Source: VXNE01 sp965217825 (GTDB lineage: Bacteria; Pseudomonadota; Gammaproteobacteria; Pseudomonadales; Azotimanducaceae). Taken from it: a stretch of DNA of 64,000 nt. The stretch spans positions 2,604,001-2,668,000 of the forward strand of contig OZ244571.1 of assembly GCA_965217825.1 (NCBI GenBank), written 5' to 3'. Of the stretch, positions 36,716 to 46,133 are shown in pieces. The notes under the pieces are model-generated. The model was given only the letters and a program-made list of their open reading frames with translations, had not been told where the DNA came from and ran no database searches. The first letter of the stretch is position 1; each line of letters begins with the position of its first letter. The position numbers and the translations under genes were made by a program.

Positions 36716-38215
36716 TCAGGGATCGCCAAGCCTGCGGCGACGGGCCTCATCGAAGCGCCGGTAGACGCCCGACGACTCGACGAAACTCTCGTTGGCCTTC
36801 GCGATGTCCCAGGGCGTCCGCCCTAGGTTGTTCGGTTGCAGCGGGTCCGCGCCAGCGTCCAACAGTACAACGACCGTTCCCGCAGTCTGGGACAAAAGCC
36901 CTGCTGCAACGTGCAGGGGCGTGTTGCCCGCCCGATTCGCGGCGTCGACATCGGCGCCGTGCGCAATGAGCACATGGATCACTTCCTGTTGCTTCACACG
37001 GCTAGCGGCACGGTGCAGGGGCGTCTGCCCGCCGTCGTCACGGTGCCCAACGTCGGCACCCGCTCCCACGAGGACAGCGGCGTTCCTAGCGTAACTCACC
37101 ATATGCAGGGGCGTTTCGCCATGATGCGTTCGGGCAACCGGGTCGGCACCCGCAGCGATGAGCGCCTCGAGAACGGCCTCGTTCCCGTTGGACGAGGCCG
37201 CAGCATGAAGCGGTGTTTCGCCGAAACGACGCGCGCCGCCGGAGAGACCGCGGGAGGTGTTGCGTGCATTGGGATCGGCACCTCTACCGACCATGACCTT
37301 GATGACCGCCACGTCCTGGTTGTACGCGGCGGCGGTGTGCAATGGCGTACGACCGCTGTTGTCGTGCGCCCGGCGGTCCCCCCCAGCCTCCATGAGCTTG
37401 AGGATGAGCCGCGCATCCTTGGACCTCGCAGCCAGGTGCAGGGCCGTCAGCCCGTCGTTGTCGCGCGGCCCGGGATCGGCGCCGCCGGCGAGCAGCGCCG
37501 AGGCGATCCCGTCGTTGGGGTTCATCACCGCGTGGTGCAATGCCGTTCGACCCCAGTTGTCGCGCGCCTCCAGATCCGTGCCCGCCGTAATCACCGCCTC
37601 GATCATGGCTACGGTCGCCCAGCCCGACGAGGCCGCTGCGTGCAGAGCCGTCCGACCATCGTTGTCTCGGCCGGCGGGATCCACGCCCGCCTCGACGAGC
37701 ACCGGGATCACGGCTGCGTTCTTGCCGGTCACGGCGGCGTGCAGCACGGTTGCGCCGCTGGCACGGCGCCCCCTGGGATCGGCCCCCGCCGCTATCAGCG
37801 CCTCAATCACTGCGCGGTGTCCGGCGTGAGCTGCGGAGTGCAGCGCCGTTTGATGCACGTCGGTAGATGCGTCGGGATCTGCGCCCGCAGCGATGAGTGC
37901 CTTCGCTACGGCCGCGTCGTCGTTGTAACGGGCCGCATAGTGCAGCGGCGTCCCGCCGAAGACACTGCGCGCATTGGGATCCGCGCCAGCCTCGAGGCAG
38001 GCAACGACATCTTCGAGAGCCGCAGACTTGAAGAATGACATCGTGTTCCAGTCCACGCAGTCCAGACGAGCGACTTCGGCGACTGGGAGTTCGTCACTGA
38101 CCGCTGGTGGCTCCGTGACCTGGCCCTGACCGTGCCCATCGACCCCCGCAGCGACGTCGATGCATAGGAAGCACAGGATCAGGGGCAATATGCGCTTCAC
38201 ACCGTTTGGCTCCAT
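36716..38215 (-). CDS. Secreted ankyrin-repeat protein
   Basis: The 499-residue protein begins with a signal peptide (RILPLILCFLCIDVAAG). It then carries about ten 33-residue ankyrin repeats, with motifs such as GGTPLHYAARYNDDAAVAKA, GRTALHAAASSG and GQTPLHRAASRV. The C-terminus is GRTPWDIAKANES. Ankyrin repeats mediate protein binding. Export of such a protein suggests interaction outside the cytoplasm, possibly with another organism. Confidence 0.85.
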   Translation of the reverse strand: MEPNGVKRILPLILCFLCIDVAAGVDGHGQGQVTEPPAVSDELPVAEVARLDCVDWNTMSFFKSAALEDVVACLEAGADPNARSVFGGTPLHYAARYNDDAAVAKALIAAGADPDASTDVHQTALHSAAHAGHRAVIEALIAAGADPRGRRASGATVLHAAVTGKNAAVIPVLVEAGVDPAGRDNDGRTALHAAASSGWATVAMIEAVITAGTDLEARDNWGRTALHHAVMNPNDGIASALLAGGADPGPRDNDGLTALHLAARSKDARLILKLMEAGGDRRAHDNSGRTPLHTAAAYNQDVAVIKVMVGRGADPNARNTSRGLSGGARRFGETPLHAAASSNGNEAVLEALIAAGADPVARTHHGETPLHMVSYARNAAVLVGAGADVGHRDDGGQTPLHRAASRVKQQEVIHVLIAHGADVDAANRAGNTPLHVAAGLLSQTAGTVVVLLDAGADPLQPNNLGRTPWDIAKANESFVESSGVYRRFDEARRRRLGDP

Positions 38216-38428
38216 CTCGTTGTTGCCCGCCCAGCAAACCGTCGTGTTGCTCGAACGTTAGTGCGCCCAAGTTTAGTTCACTAACGCGCGCGTGGTCTTT
38301 CCTGAGCGACGTCATTCATTGGCCGCGGCGCGAAGGACACCTCGTCGATCCAGTCTTCGAAGGAGGTGCTCGTGCGGATTCGAGACGGGCGACGATTCGG
38401 ATACCCGGTTCAGGGACGTCGGCTGGTT

Positions 38429-38710
38429 TCAGGAGCGGTACCGACGGCGCAGGGGCTGGATGACGCGGCTTGAGGCGAACCCACCGTCGCTGGTCGACGT
38501 TCGGCCGAGGCTGAATTGGGTGGTGCCGATCATGACGCAACGGATGGCCGTCGTCGCGGTTGCTGATGTCGTGAGAACGGATCGGATGGCCGCGACGATG
38601 GCGCCGCTGATGTCGGAAGTGGTGGGCGTCTTGCACTTGGCCACGACGCAGGGGCCGTCCATCAAGACGGCGTCGGTGTTCGTGCCACCGACGTCAACGC
38701 CGATTCGCAT
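38429..38710 (-). pseudogene. Hydantoinase/oxoprolinase, N-terminal fragment
   Basis: MRIGVDVGGTNTDAVLMDG is the ATP-binding start of the hydantoinase A/oxoprolinase family, and AIRCVMIGTTQF fits the next block. After this the frame diverges and stops within about 30 residues. The family is normally 500 or more residues, so only a fragment survives. Confidence 0.7.
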
Positions 38711-38770
38711 CGCTATTCCCTTGGCGCGGGATAGCCACGGTCGTTGCTGCCGATGCGCGCACGTCGTCAA

Positions 38771-40541
38771 CTAGAAGCGGTAAGCCACCTCAAGTCCAAA
38801 GGACCGGGGTTGGTTCTGCACGCGATTCCGGTTTGACGAACCGATGGAGATGTTTGTCGCGTGGCGGGTGTCGGTTAGATTCCGTCCCCAAAATCCAAGG
38901 CTCCAGGCATCGGACTCGAGGCGGACGTTGGCACCCAGGAAGTTACCTGTTCCCGTCCAGATTTGGTTGAAGGGATCGAAGAAGTAATCTCCGCGGTGCC
39001 GATAGTCCACGTGCGCCACGAGATCAAGGCTGTCGCCAATTGCGGTCGAATAGGTGAAGCTGAGGTTCGCCGTCAATTCTGGCACCAGGGGCGAGCGCTT
39101 GTCGTCGACAGTGGCCGTGACACCGAGCGCCTGAAGGGCTGACGTATCCCATTAGCGAATCCGTCCACTCCTGCGAGATTTGCAGCTTGGGCTGGAGCTT
39201 CTCGAAGGAGGCTTCCGCGAAGGTGGGCCCGAGGTTGTTCTGGTCGCCGGTGGTCTGGTCGTCCTGGTCATAGCGCAAGCCAATGGTAAGTTCGACATCG
39301 TCCGTCACGTCGTAGTCGATCTGACCGAAGTAGGCCCAAGACTTGCTGGTCGTGGCATTCCTCTGATTGAGAATGACCACGCCCGGGTTGACGGGTGAGT
39401 TGGCCGAAAACTGGACGTAGACATTGGCGACTTCGTCTCGGTCCTGGAAGAACAAGCCAGCGAGCCAGCGGCCCCGACCGTGTTCGTCTGACACCAGGCG
39501 CAGTTCCTGGTTGAACACCTCCGAGGTGAACGCAAGATCCTGGAATACGACGTTCACCGGGAGGAAGTCGGCGTCGCCGTAGACATCCTGCTTTGCATCC
39601 GCGAAGCTCGTGATCGACGTCAGGGTGCCAAAGTCGTAAGCGTAGTCGATGCGGAGCGAGGCATCGCTGAACTGGGTGTCTTCGCTGCCGATGATGTTGC
39701 TGCTGGGCCCCGGATCGTCCACATCGTCGGGTGCCTGCGGGTTGCCGTCCGGTCCAAGGACCGGACGGTCCTGCATGGCCGCACCGCCGGATGCCGTGGC
39801 CGACGACGCCCTCAAGCTCAAGTCGAGCTTCTCGCCCCGGAATTCCAATCGAGCTCGAGTGGAGTAGCCGTCGGACTCATCGATGTTCTCGCCTCGGACG
39901 TTCTGGAGGAGCCCGTCGCCGGACCGGTTGTAGCCGGACAGGCGGAAGAACCAGCGATCCTCGACAAGGGCGCCCGATACGCTGCCTGCGAGTCGGGTCG
40001 ACGACTCGTTGCCGTAGGATGCTTTGAGGAGGCCCGATAGTTCGTTGGTGGGGGACTTGGTGATGACGTTGATGGCACCGGCAATGGCGCCTTGGCCGAA
40101 CAACGCGCCTTGGGGACCGCGCAGGATCTCGACTCGTTCGATGTCGAACAAATCCTGGTTGATGAACTCGTTGCTGCCAAGCTGAACGCCATCGACGATG
40201 AAACTTGCCGCTGGGAGACCGCCTTGGGCGGTTGAAATCCCGCGCATGGTGATGAATGTCTCGTTCGACCGAAACGTCTCCCGGATGATGACGTTCGGCG
40301 TCAGGTCGACAACATGGCGCAAGGATTCGACCCGGGAGCTCTCGACAACCTCCTCGGTGAGGACGGTGACCGACTCCGGCACAGATTGAAGACTCTCTTC
40401 CCGCTTGCGCGCCGTCACGACGACTTCCTCGATTTCGGCCGAGGGTTGCACCTCATCGGTCGCCGCGGCCGATTTGCCAATGGGTAATACCAACGTGACA
40501 ATGAGAATTAGCCCCGCGAAGGCTGGTTTTGTCGTCCTCAC
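38771..40541 (-). pseudogene. TonB-dependent receptor, internally deleted and frameshifted
   Basis: The first 480 residues are a normal receptor: signal peptide, TonB-box-like region, plug (IEEVVVTARKREE, FITMRGIST, LRGPQGALFGQGAIAGAINV) and barrel strands. Near 39135-39085 the frame breaks after QEWTDSLMGY. The last barrel strands (LTANLSFTYSTAIGDSLDL to SFGLEVAYRF) continue in another frame. The combined length is about 590 residues, short of the usual 700-800, so part of the barrel is deleted. It is not expected to function. Confidence 0.85.
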
Positions 40542-40814
40542 CGCATCTCCCCGAGTGTCAGAACATCGAACAAGGTCGAAACAGGGACACTAGGCGGGCG
40601 CAAAGCCGGTGACAACGAATCCGGTGGATGGGGTGCGGCATCCGATGGACAGGTGCCGATTGATCGTCGGTAATGGAAACCTACTCACTTGGGTGGGTAT
40701 CCGGTGTTCATTGACGTTCGGGCTGTCCAGCTATTGCAGCTTGACGCCCCCACGATCCGAGACCCGAGCAGTGGACTACCGGCCATGCGCCCTGATTCCG
40801 CCAGCGCGTTGGTG
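40542..40814. promoter_or_regulatory. Upstream region of the broken TonB receptor
   Basis: No gene seen. It contains the leader region of the receptor on the minus strand and the deletion scar downstream of the Lrp/AsnC relic. Confidence 0.3.
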
Positions 40815-40917
40815 AAGCTTGAGATTGAGAAAGGCCAATGCGGGCGGCTAGATTCGCGTTGGCCATGCAGCCGTCCAGACGCAGCTCGCGCAGGATTGCG
40901 CGCTCCGAGTCGCCCAA
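40815..40917 (-). pseudogene. Lrp/AsnC-type regulator, N-terminal relic
   Basis: GDSERAILRELRLDGCMANA and NLAARIGLSQSQ match the winged-helix start of Lrp/AsnC regulators. Coding resemblance stops after about 35 residues and the effector domain is absent. It lies divergent from the VOC-fahA-maiA genes, where a regulator would be expected. Confidence 0.5.
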
Positions 40918-41076
40918 TAGTTTCGACTCATCTCGTTCAACAGGTGAAATCTTCCTTTTCTCACACAGAAATAGAAAAAATCCCGCAACAACGTGGGAAG
41001 AATGGGGTCAAATAGGCAACACATTCCCCCGTCGGTGATCAAAACTAGCCGTGCTATTGCGCTCGGGAATTCCTGT

Positions 41077-41419
41077 ATGTACGACAATCCCAATGCGGCT
41101 CACAGCAACGTGCTGGCGTTTTTTGAATTGTCGAACTCGCAGCATATGGGTCGCGATTCGAACACCCCGGAGCGGGTTGGGCACATCGCGTTCGCACTGG
41201 GGGAGCATCACGAGTTCCTGGTGTGCAAAACGCCCCTCGAAAAAAATGGCGTCGACGTGCTTGGCCCTGTCGATTACGGGTTGTTTGATTCGATCTACTT
41301 TTTCGCTCCGGGCGCGCGCGAAAGCCGTGGCCGATGAGATGCTGAAAGAATGGACCCGCATGAAAAAGGAGCCCCGGCAGGCTGCCTGGCTGCATTCCAG
41401 AGCCCTCAAAGACAGATGA
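41077..41419 (+). pseudogene. VOC/glyoxalase-fold dioxygenase-like gene, damaged
   Basis: One frame holds HSNVLAFFELSNSQHMG and RVGHIAFALGEHHEFLVCK, typical of the vicinal-oxygen-chelate fold. Another frame from about 41325 reads VADEMLKEWTRMKKEPRQAA to the stop, which overlaps the fahA start. The switch near 41310-41330 implies a deletion. It was probably the first gene of the fahA-maiA operon. Confidence 0.55.
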
Positions 41420-42717
41420 ACGCGACGCACGACCCGGCACTTCGTAGCTGGGTAACTTCGGCAAGCGTATCGAACGCCGACTTTCCGATTCAGAACCTAC
41501 CGTTTGCGGTGCTGCGCCGTGCCGGATGTGACGAGCGGTTCCGACCGGCGGTCGCCATCGGTGACTACGCCCTCGATCTGCAGGCGTTGCACGCCGCGAG
41601 GCTTGCGTCATCACAAGGTCTGGAAGCGTGTCAGGAAGAGACCCTGAATCGACTCATGGGCCAAGGGTCCGCCGTGTGGTCTGCCTTGCGGGCGGATCTG
41701 AGCGCGCTGCTGGCCGAGGGATCGGAACATGAAGCCGCGGTGCGGACTTGCCTCATTCCGCTTGAGGCGGTGGAGTACCGGGTGCCGGCCCAGATCGGTG
41801 ACTACACGGACTTTTACACGTCCATTCATCATGCCACCAATATCGGCCGGCTGTTCCGGCCCGACGATCCGCTCCTGCCGAACTATCGTTGGGTGCCGAT
41901 CGGGTATCACGGCCGCAGTTCGTCGATCGGTGTCAGCGGACAGACGTTTCTCCGCCCCCGCGGTCAGCTCAAGCCGCCCGGTGCGGAGAAACCGGTAGTC
42001 GCTCCCTGCCGGCGTCTCGACTACGAGCTGGAGATCGGTATTTTCATCGGTCGCGGCAATGCCCTGGGCGACCCTGTGGACATCGACGACGCGGAGAGCC
42101 ACGTGTTCGGGCTTTGTCTGCTCAACGACTGGTCTGCCCGCGACATTCAAGCCTGGGAGTATCAGCCGCTGGGTCCGTTTCTCGCGAAAAGCTTCGCAAC
42201 GACCATCTCGCCCTGGATCGTGACCATGGAGGCGTTGGCGCCGTTCCGTGCGCCCTGGCAACGGGCGGCTGGAGAGCCGCAGGCGCTGCCGTATCTGTCG
42301 TGCGAGCGCAATTCGGCCGCAGGCGCCATCGACATGCAGCTCGAAGTATTGCTGCAAAGCGCAGCGATGTGCGAAAACAACACGGCGCCTGAAAGTCTCT
42401 CCCGGAGCAACTTCAGCGACGCGTACTGGACGGTCGCGCAGATGGTGGCGCACCACACGGTCAACGGCTGCAATCTACTGCCGGGCGATCTCTTCGGCAG
42501 CGGCACCATGTCCGGCAATCATGAGGGCAGTCAGGGCGCGCTCATGGAAATCACGCGCGGCGGTGCCGTGCCGATCCGCTTGGACAACGGTGAGGAACGC
42601 ACATTTCTCGAAGACGGCGACACGGTGATTCTGCGGGCGCACTGCGAACGAGAAGGGACGGTGCGCATCGGTTTCGGGGAAGCGGTGGGTACGGTGTTGC
42701 CAACGGGTTCCGAGTGA
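41416..42717 (+). CDS. fahA: Fumarylacetoacetase
   Basis: ATG 41416 overlaps the preceding stop (ATGA) and gives 433 residues, normal for the enzyme. Diagnostic segments are IGDYTDFYTSIHHATNIG, GYHGRSSSIGVSGQ, the metal-site run LEIGIFIGRGN, LLNDWSARDIQAWEYQPLGP and LFGSGTMSG. It cleaves fumarylacetoacetate to fumarate and acetoacetate, the last step of tyrosine and homogentisate catabolism. It is coupled by a four-base overlap to maiA. Homogentisate dioxygenase is not in the window. Confidence 0.95.
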   Translation: MNATHDPALRSWVTSASVSNADFPIQNLPFAVLRRAGCDERFRPAVAIGDYALDLQALHAARLASSQGLEACQEETLNRLMGQGSAVWSALRADLSALLAEGSEHEAAVRTCLIPLEAVEYRVPAQIGDYTDFYTSIHHATNIGRLFRPDDPLLPNYRWVPIGYHGRSSSIGVSGQTFLRPRGQLKPPGAEKPVVAPCRRLDYELEIGIFIGRGNALGDPVDIDDAESHVFGLCLLNDWSARDIQAWEYQPLGPFLAKSFATTISPWIVTMEALAPFRAPWQRAAGEPQALPYLSCERNSAAGAIDMQLEVLLQSAAMCENNTAPESLSRSNFSDAYWTVAQMVAHHTVNGCNLLPGDLFGSGTMSGNHEGSQGALMEITRGGAVPIRLDNGEERTFLEDGDTVILRAHCEREGTVRIGFGEAVGTVLPTGSE

Positions 42718-43337
42718 AGCTCTACGACTATTTCCGCTCGTCGGCGTCCTACCGGGTGCGCATCGCACTCAACTGGAAGGGCGTGGCCTACGAGCGGCTT
42801 CCGGTAAATCTGCTAGAAGGGCAGCAACGTTCCGCCGAGTTCCGCGCCGTCAATCCTCAGCAGTTGGTGCCGACTCTGGATACGGGGTCGGGATTCCTAA
42901 GCCAGTCGCTGGCTATCTGCGAGTACCTCGAAGAGACATTCCCCGAACCGCCGCTCCTCCCGCCCGACCCCCTGGCTCGTGCGCACGTGCGCAGCCTGGC
43001 GCAGGTCGTTGCCTGCGACATCCACCCGATCGCAAACTTGAGGGTGTTGAACAGGCTGCGGCAGAATCTCGCGGTTGACGAATCGCATGTAGGTGAATGG
43101 ATCCGGCATTGGATCAGCGTCGGCTTCGAAGCCATCGAAGCGCAACTCGATCCGCAATCCGCCTACGCCTGCGGCGACGTGGTGACGCTGGCCGATGTTT
43201 GCCTGGTGCCGCAACATTTCAATGCGGTGCGGTTCGAGACACCGCTTGAGGCTTATCCAAAAATCCGCGCCGTGGTCGCCCGCTGCAATGAGTTGCCGGC
43301 CTTTGTCGACGCGCTTGGGGCGGCGCAAACGGTGTAG
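42714..43337 (+). CDS. maiA: Maleylacetoacetate isomerase (zeta-class GST)
   Basis: GTG 42714 overlaps the fahA stop (GTGA). The 207-residue protein has the zeta-class glutathione motif YFRSSASYRVRIALNWKGV near the N-terminus, the LVPTLDTGSGFLSQSLAICE glutathione-binding region and an all-helical C-terminal domain. It converts maleylacetoacetate to fumarylacetoacetate, the substrate of the product of the upstream gene. Confidence 0.94.
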   Translation: MKLYDYFRSSASYRVRIALNWKGVAYERLPVNLLEGQQRSAEFRAVNPQQLVPTLDTGSGFLSQSLAICEYLEETFPEPPLLPPDPLARAHVRSLAQVVACDIHPIANLRVLNRLRQNLAVDESHVGEWIRHWISVGFEAIEAQLDPQSAYACGDVVTLADVCLVPQHFNAVRFETPLEAYPKIRAVVARCNELPAFVDALGAAQTV

Positions 43338-43413
43338 ATTCCAAACGCCGTTAGCGGCGACTGACTCTACTTCGCTGCAGAGCATATCGTCCCAGGCACG
43401 CGGGGAATGTGTA

Positions 43414-43545
43414 ATGCCGCGAAACGGGACACGGGGACATCACATGCCGGCACTTCCCTACGAGAAGGTTTCGGATTGCGTCGAGAAGGTGAAGGCGAGG
43501 TGGGACGGGATCGATCTGGACGGCGCACATGGACGGTGCCGGGTG
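43414..43545 (+). pseudogene. P4-type integrase fragment with internal deletion
   Basis: MPALPYEKVSDCVEKVKA followed at once by RWDGIDLDGA aligns with two blocks of the intact integrase at 33995 (PMPALAYEEVADCIAKVKA and KWDEIDVEGA). About 31 residues between them are missing, including the catalytic arginine. The frame then continues as an unrecognised 48-residue tail to 43689. Confidence 0.65.
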
Positions 43546-43720
43546 ATCGCATACCTTCTTCAAGGATTTGGAGCGCCGAAGGCCGGAGCGTTGCTGGACG
43601 AGCGCAACGAGACTATGCTGCACGGCGTCGTCGTGTCGCAGGAGCGGCGTCTGAGGCGTGTCTACGAACAGGTGACAGGCGCAAACTGAAACGCTCAGCC
43701 CGACGCGTCCCTATCCCGTC

Positions 43721-43811
43721 GCGCTGTCACTACCTGCGGGGTTCGTCGCACGAAGTCTCGTCGCCTCCGCTCACGGAGTCGGCGGGGCGGGAAAGTAGGT
43801 AGTGACAGCGC
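43721..43811. repeat. 15-bp perfect inverted repeat (MITE-like or IS end pair)
   Basis: GCGCTGTCACTACCT at 43721-43735 is the exact reverse complement of 43797-43811, with about 60 bases between. No gene lies inside. It could be a small non-autonomous element or a strong hairpin, next to an IS630 relic. Confidence 0.45.
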
Positions 43812-44070
43812 GCCAAATGCCGCTTGAGCGCAATGGCGGCAAGGGGTCTGCTAAAGACGCGACTGATGCGGCGTAATGACGGCATGCTACAGTGCGCCGC
43901 AGTCACTCGCCGCCTTAAGGGGGCGTCGCCGGACGAAGCGTCTGGCGTTTGTGGCGGCACCGGAAGGTGCCCCACGTGCCTCGCCGCAATTGCGCGGCAG
44001 CGCGGTCGCGCGCGAAGGGGGGCGTATCCTCGACGGCCATTGCGCTGCGGCGCGCGGTAACCGCGCGGGC

Positions 44071-44345
44071 CCGACGATCAGTCGGGCGTGCAGAACGCAA
44101 CAGGCCCGGATGATCCTCTTGGCCGCACAAGGACTGCAGAACGATGAGATTGCCGCGCGGCTCAACACGCGGCGGGAGGTCGTCAGCCAGTGGCGGAAAC
44201 GGTTTTTCCACGAACGCCTGCCGGGACTTGAGGAGCGCCCCCGGCCCGGACGCCCCCGGGCTTTCCCCCGGAGGTGGTCGTTCAGGTCAAGGCGCTGGTA
44301 CTCACGCGAGGGGGACGCCGCCCGCAACCTACAACCTCCGGGAGG
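44071..44345 (+). pseudogene. IS630-type transposase, N-terminal remnant
   Basis: RMILLAAQGLQNDEIAARL and SQWRKRFFHERLPGLEERPR are the helix-turn-helix region of IS630-type transposases, different from the element at 24400. Downstream frames keep short matches (TYNLREGRWLAG) before the kinase-like gene. It is in frame with that gene and extends its open frame artificially. Confidence 0.6.
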
Positions 44346-44349
44346 GGAG

Positions 44350-45261
44350 ATGGCTCGCGGGGATGCCGAACCTGGGAGTATCGGGGGATCCACTGAGGTG
44401 TCTGGGCTAAACGCGGGCCAATCGGCATGGCTCGAGTCCCGTGGCGTAGCAGGACCATTCCGGTGTCTGGCCGGAGGGTTCCGTACCGACGTCTTCGAGT
44501 CCGGCGCAGGACTCATCGTTCGTATCGGCAAATTTCCGGCGGACGACAACACGTTCTCGACCGAGAAGATTGTGATGGACGCCATGCGAGGACGCGTCGA
44601 CATCTCCGTGCCGCAGCCGACGCTTGTCGAGGACGGCCTGCCGGAGTTTCCCCATGGTGTCATGGTCTACCAGAAACTCCCGGGGGTCTCGCCCACTTCG
44701 CCTTCTCAGGCTCTCGCAAGCAGTGCCGCGTCGGTCTTACGACAACTCCACGCGATAGTGACCGATTTTGCGGTGCCTGAACGGGCGGTGGATGGCGACG
44801 GTCTGGCGGCCTTGGTACGCGTGACGAGACCTTGCTTTGCCGAGGAGCAGGGGCGCACTGCGGAGCGATGGCAGTCGGACCTAAAGAGTTTTCTTGCCGG
44901 CAATCCGCCGCGCTGCCTGATCCATGGGGACTTTTGGCACGCCAACTGGCTCGCCGACTGGCTCGCGACAGGGGACGGGCAAATCATCACCGGGCTGCTG
45001 GATTTCGAACGCTCCGGCATAGGGCTTATCCACGAGGACCTCGCAACGCTCAGGTACTTGGGCGAGAGCTTTCGCACCGCTGTAGTTAATGCCTACTGCG
45101 AGGGGAGCATCAGGAATCCCGCGTTGCTGCTTGAGCAAACCCGGATGTTCGACGTGCTGCGCGAACTGCGAGGGCTTGGTTGGGCGCTGCGGAACCCAGA
45201 TGCCGGTGGGGTCGACGACGCCATCGAGAAAGTGGCAACGGTGCTCTCGAACTACGCCTAG
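44350..45261 (+). CDS. Aminoglycoside phosphotransferase (APH) family protein
   Basis: The catalytic loop LIHGDFWHANWL and the metal-binding LLDFERSGIG, with the following IHEDLATL, define the APH/choline-kinase fold. The length is about 303 residues from ATG 44350, while GTG 44398 is an equally plausible start. The upstream frame is IS-derived. The substrate may be a small molecule or sugar; resistance cannot be inferred. It is followed by a convergent histidine phosphatase. Confidence 0.78.
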   Translation: MARGDAEPGSIGGSTEVSGLNAGQSAWLESRGVAGPFRCLAGGFRTDVFESGAGLIVRIGKFPADDNTFSTEKIVMDAMRGRVDISVPQPTLVEDGLPEFPHGVMVYQKLPGVSPTSPSQALASSAASVLRQLHAIVTDFAVPERAVDGDGLAALVRVTRPCFAEEQGRTAERWQSDLKSFLAGNPPRCLIHGDFWHANWLADWLATGDGQIITGLLDFERSGIGLIHEDLATLRYLGESFRTAVVNAYCEGSIRNPALLLEQTRMFDVLRELRGLGWALRNPDAGGVDDAIEKVATVLSNYA

Positions 45262-45296
45262 TCGAAGCCATCCCAGACCTGTGCCCCGGGCTTGCA

Positions 45297-45908
45297 TCAG
45301 CCGAAGGTAACCATCGAAGGGGACAGGTGCCCGATGTCGTTCAAGCCGGTGACCTGCGTTCCGAGCATTGTCTTGACGTCGATTCGGCACAGTCCGCAGT
45401 TGTTGATGTCGAACTTGGCCCATGCGTCGGTGGGCAGGTCGAGTACGCGGCACAAGAGGTAGCGAATCGCGTTGCCGTGGGCGACCAGGACGGTGTTGCC
45501 GGCCGCCGGTGTCTCGACGTAGCGCTCGAATGCGCGATCCAGTCGTTCGCGACACGCCGTGCAATCTCCCTGGCGTACGCCCTCAGGGTAGAACACCTGT
45601 TGGCCCGGCGGCACGGAGGGTACACACTCGCGCAAGTCAGGGTCTATCTCGACGACAAGTGAAGGAACCTCGGCGGCGAGAATCTCCGCCGTCTGGCGTG
45701 CGCGGCGCATGTTGCTCGCGACAAGGCGCCCGATGCCTTGTTCGGCGACACGGCGCGCGGCGCATCGCGCCTGGCAGCGGCCGAGGGCAGTCAGTCCGCC
45801 GCCGAAGTCATCCGGGGCCTCCGGCGTGTGCTGGCCGTGGCGCAGGAGGACCACGGTCCGCACAACGCGGATGGAATGGTCATCCGTCGGTGACTCTTCC
45901 CGTGTCAT
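45297..45908 (-). CDS. Histidine phosphatase family protein
   Basis: ATG 45908 gives 203 residues. VVLLRHGQH carries the phospho-accepting histidine and ERYVETPAAGNTVLVAHGNA the second catalytic histidine, with RRARQTAEIL between. This is the phosphoglycerate mutase-like fold. Such enzymes act on phosphorylated sugars, proteins or nucleotides; the substrate is unknown here. Confidence 0.85.
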   Translation of the reverse strand: MTREESPTDDHSIRVVRTVVLLRHGQHTPEAPDDFGGGLTALGRCQARCAARRVAEQGIGRLVASNMRRARQTAEILAAEVPSLVVEIDPDLRECVPSVPPGQQVFYPEGVRQGDCTACRERLDRAFERYVETPAAGNTVLVAHGNAIRYLLCRVLDLPTDAWAKFDINNCGLCRIDVKTMLGTQVTGLNDIGHLSPSMVTFG

Positions 45909-46133
45909 GGCGAGGGTCCTTGGGGCTGCAAGGGGCATTGTCGCATGGGGCGGCGTTTACCGAACTGTGTAGGACTCGCCGGTGATCCGGCACGGGCTCG
46001 AACAAGCCGCTTGAGTCGTTTGCGAGTTGTCATTTCCCTTACGCCGTCGGACCGCGATCCCCCAGCGATCAGCACCTGGGGTGGTTGACCGTTGACTGTT
46101 GAGTCGAACCGTCGCTGGGCTATGCTCGGGCCC

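Noticed and set aside
43876..45261. 461-residue fusion of a helix-turn-helix and an APH kinase
   Set aside because: The helix-turn-helix part is an IS630-type transposase remnant with broken downstream frames. A chance in-frame join explains the fusion.
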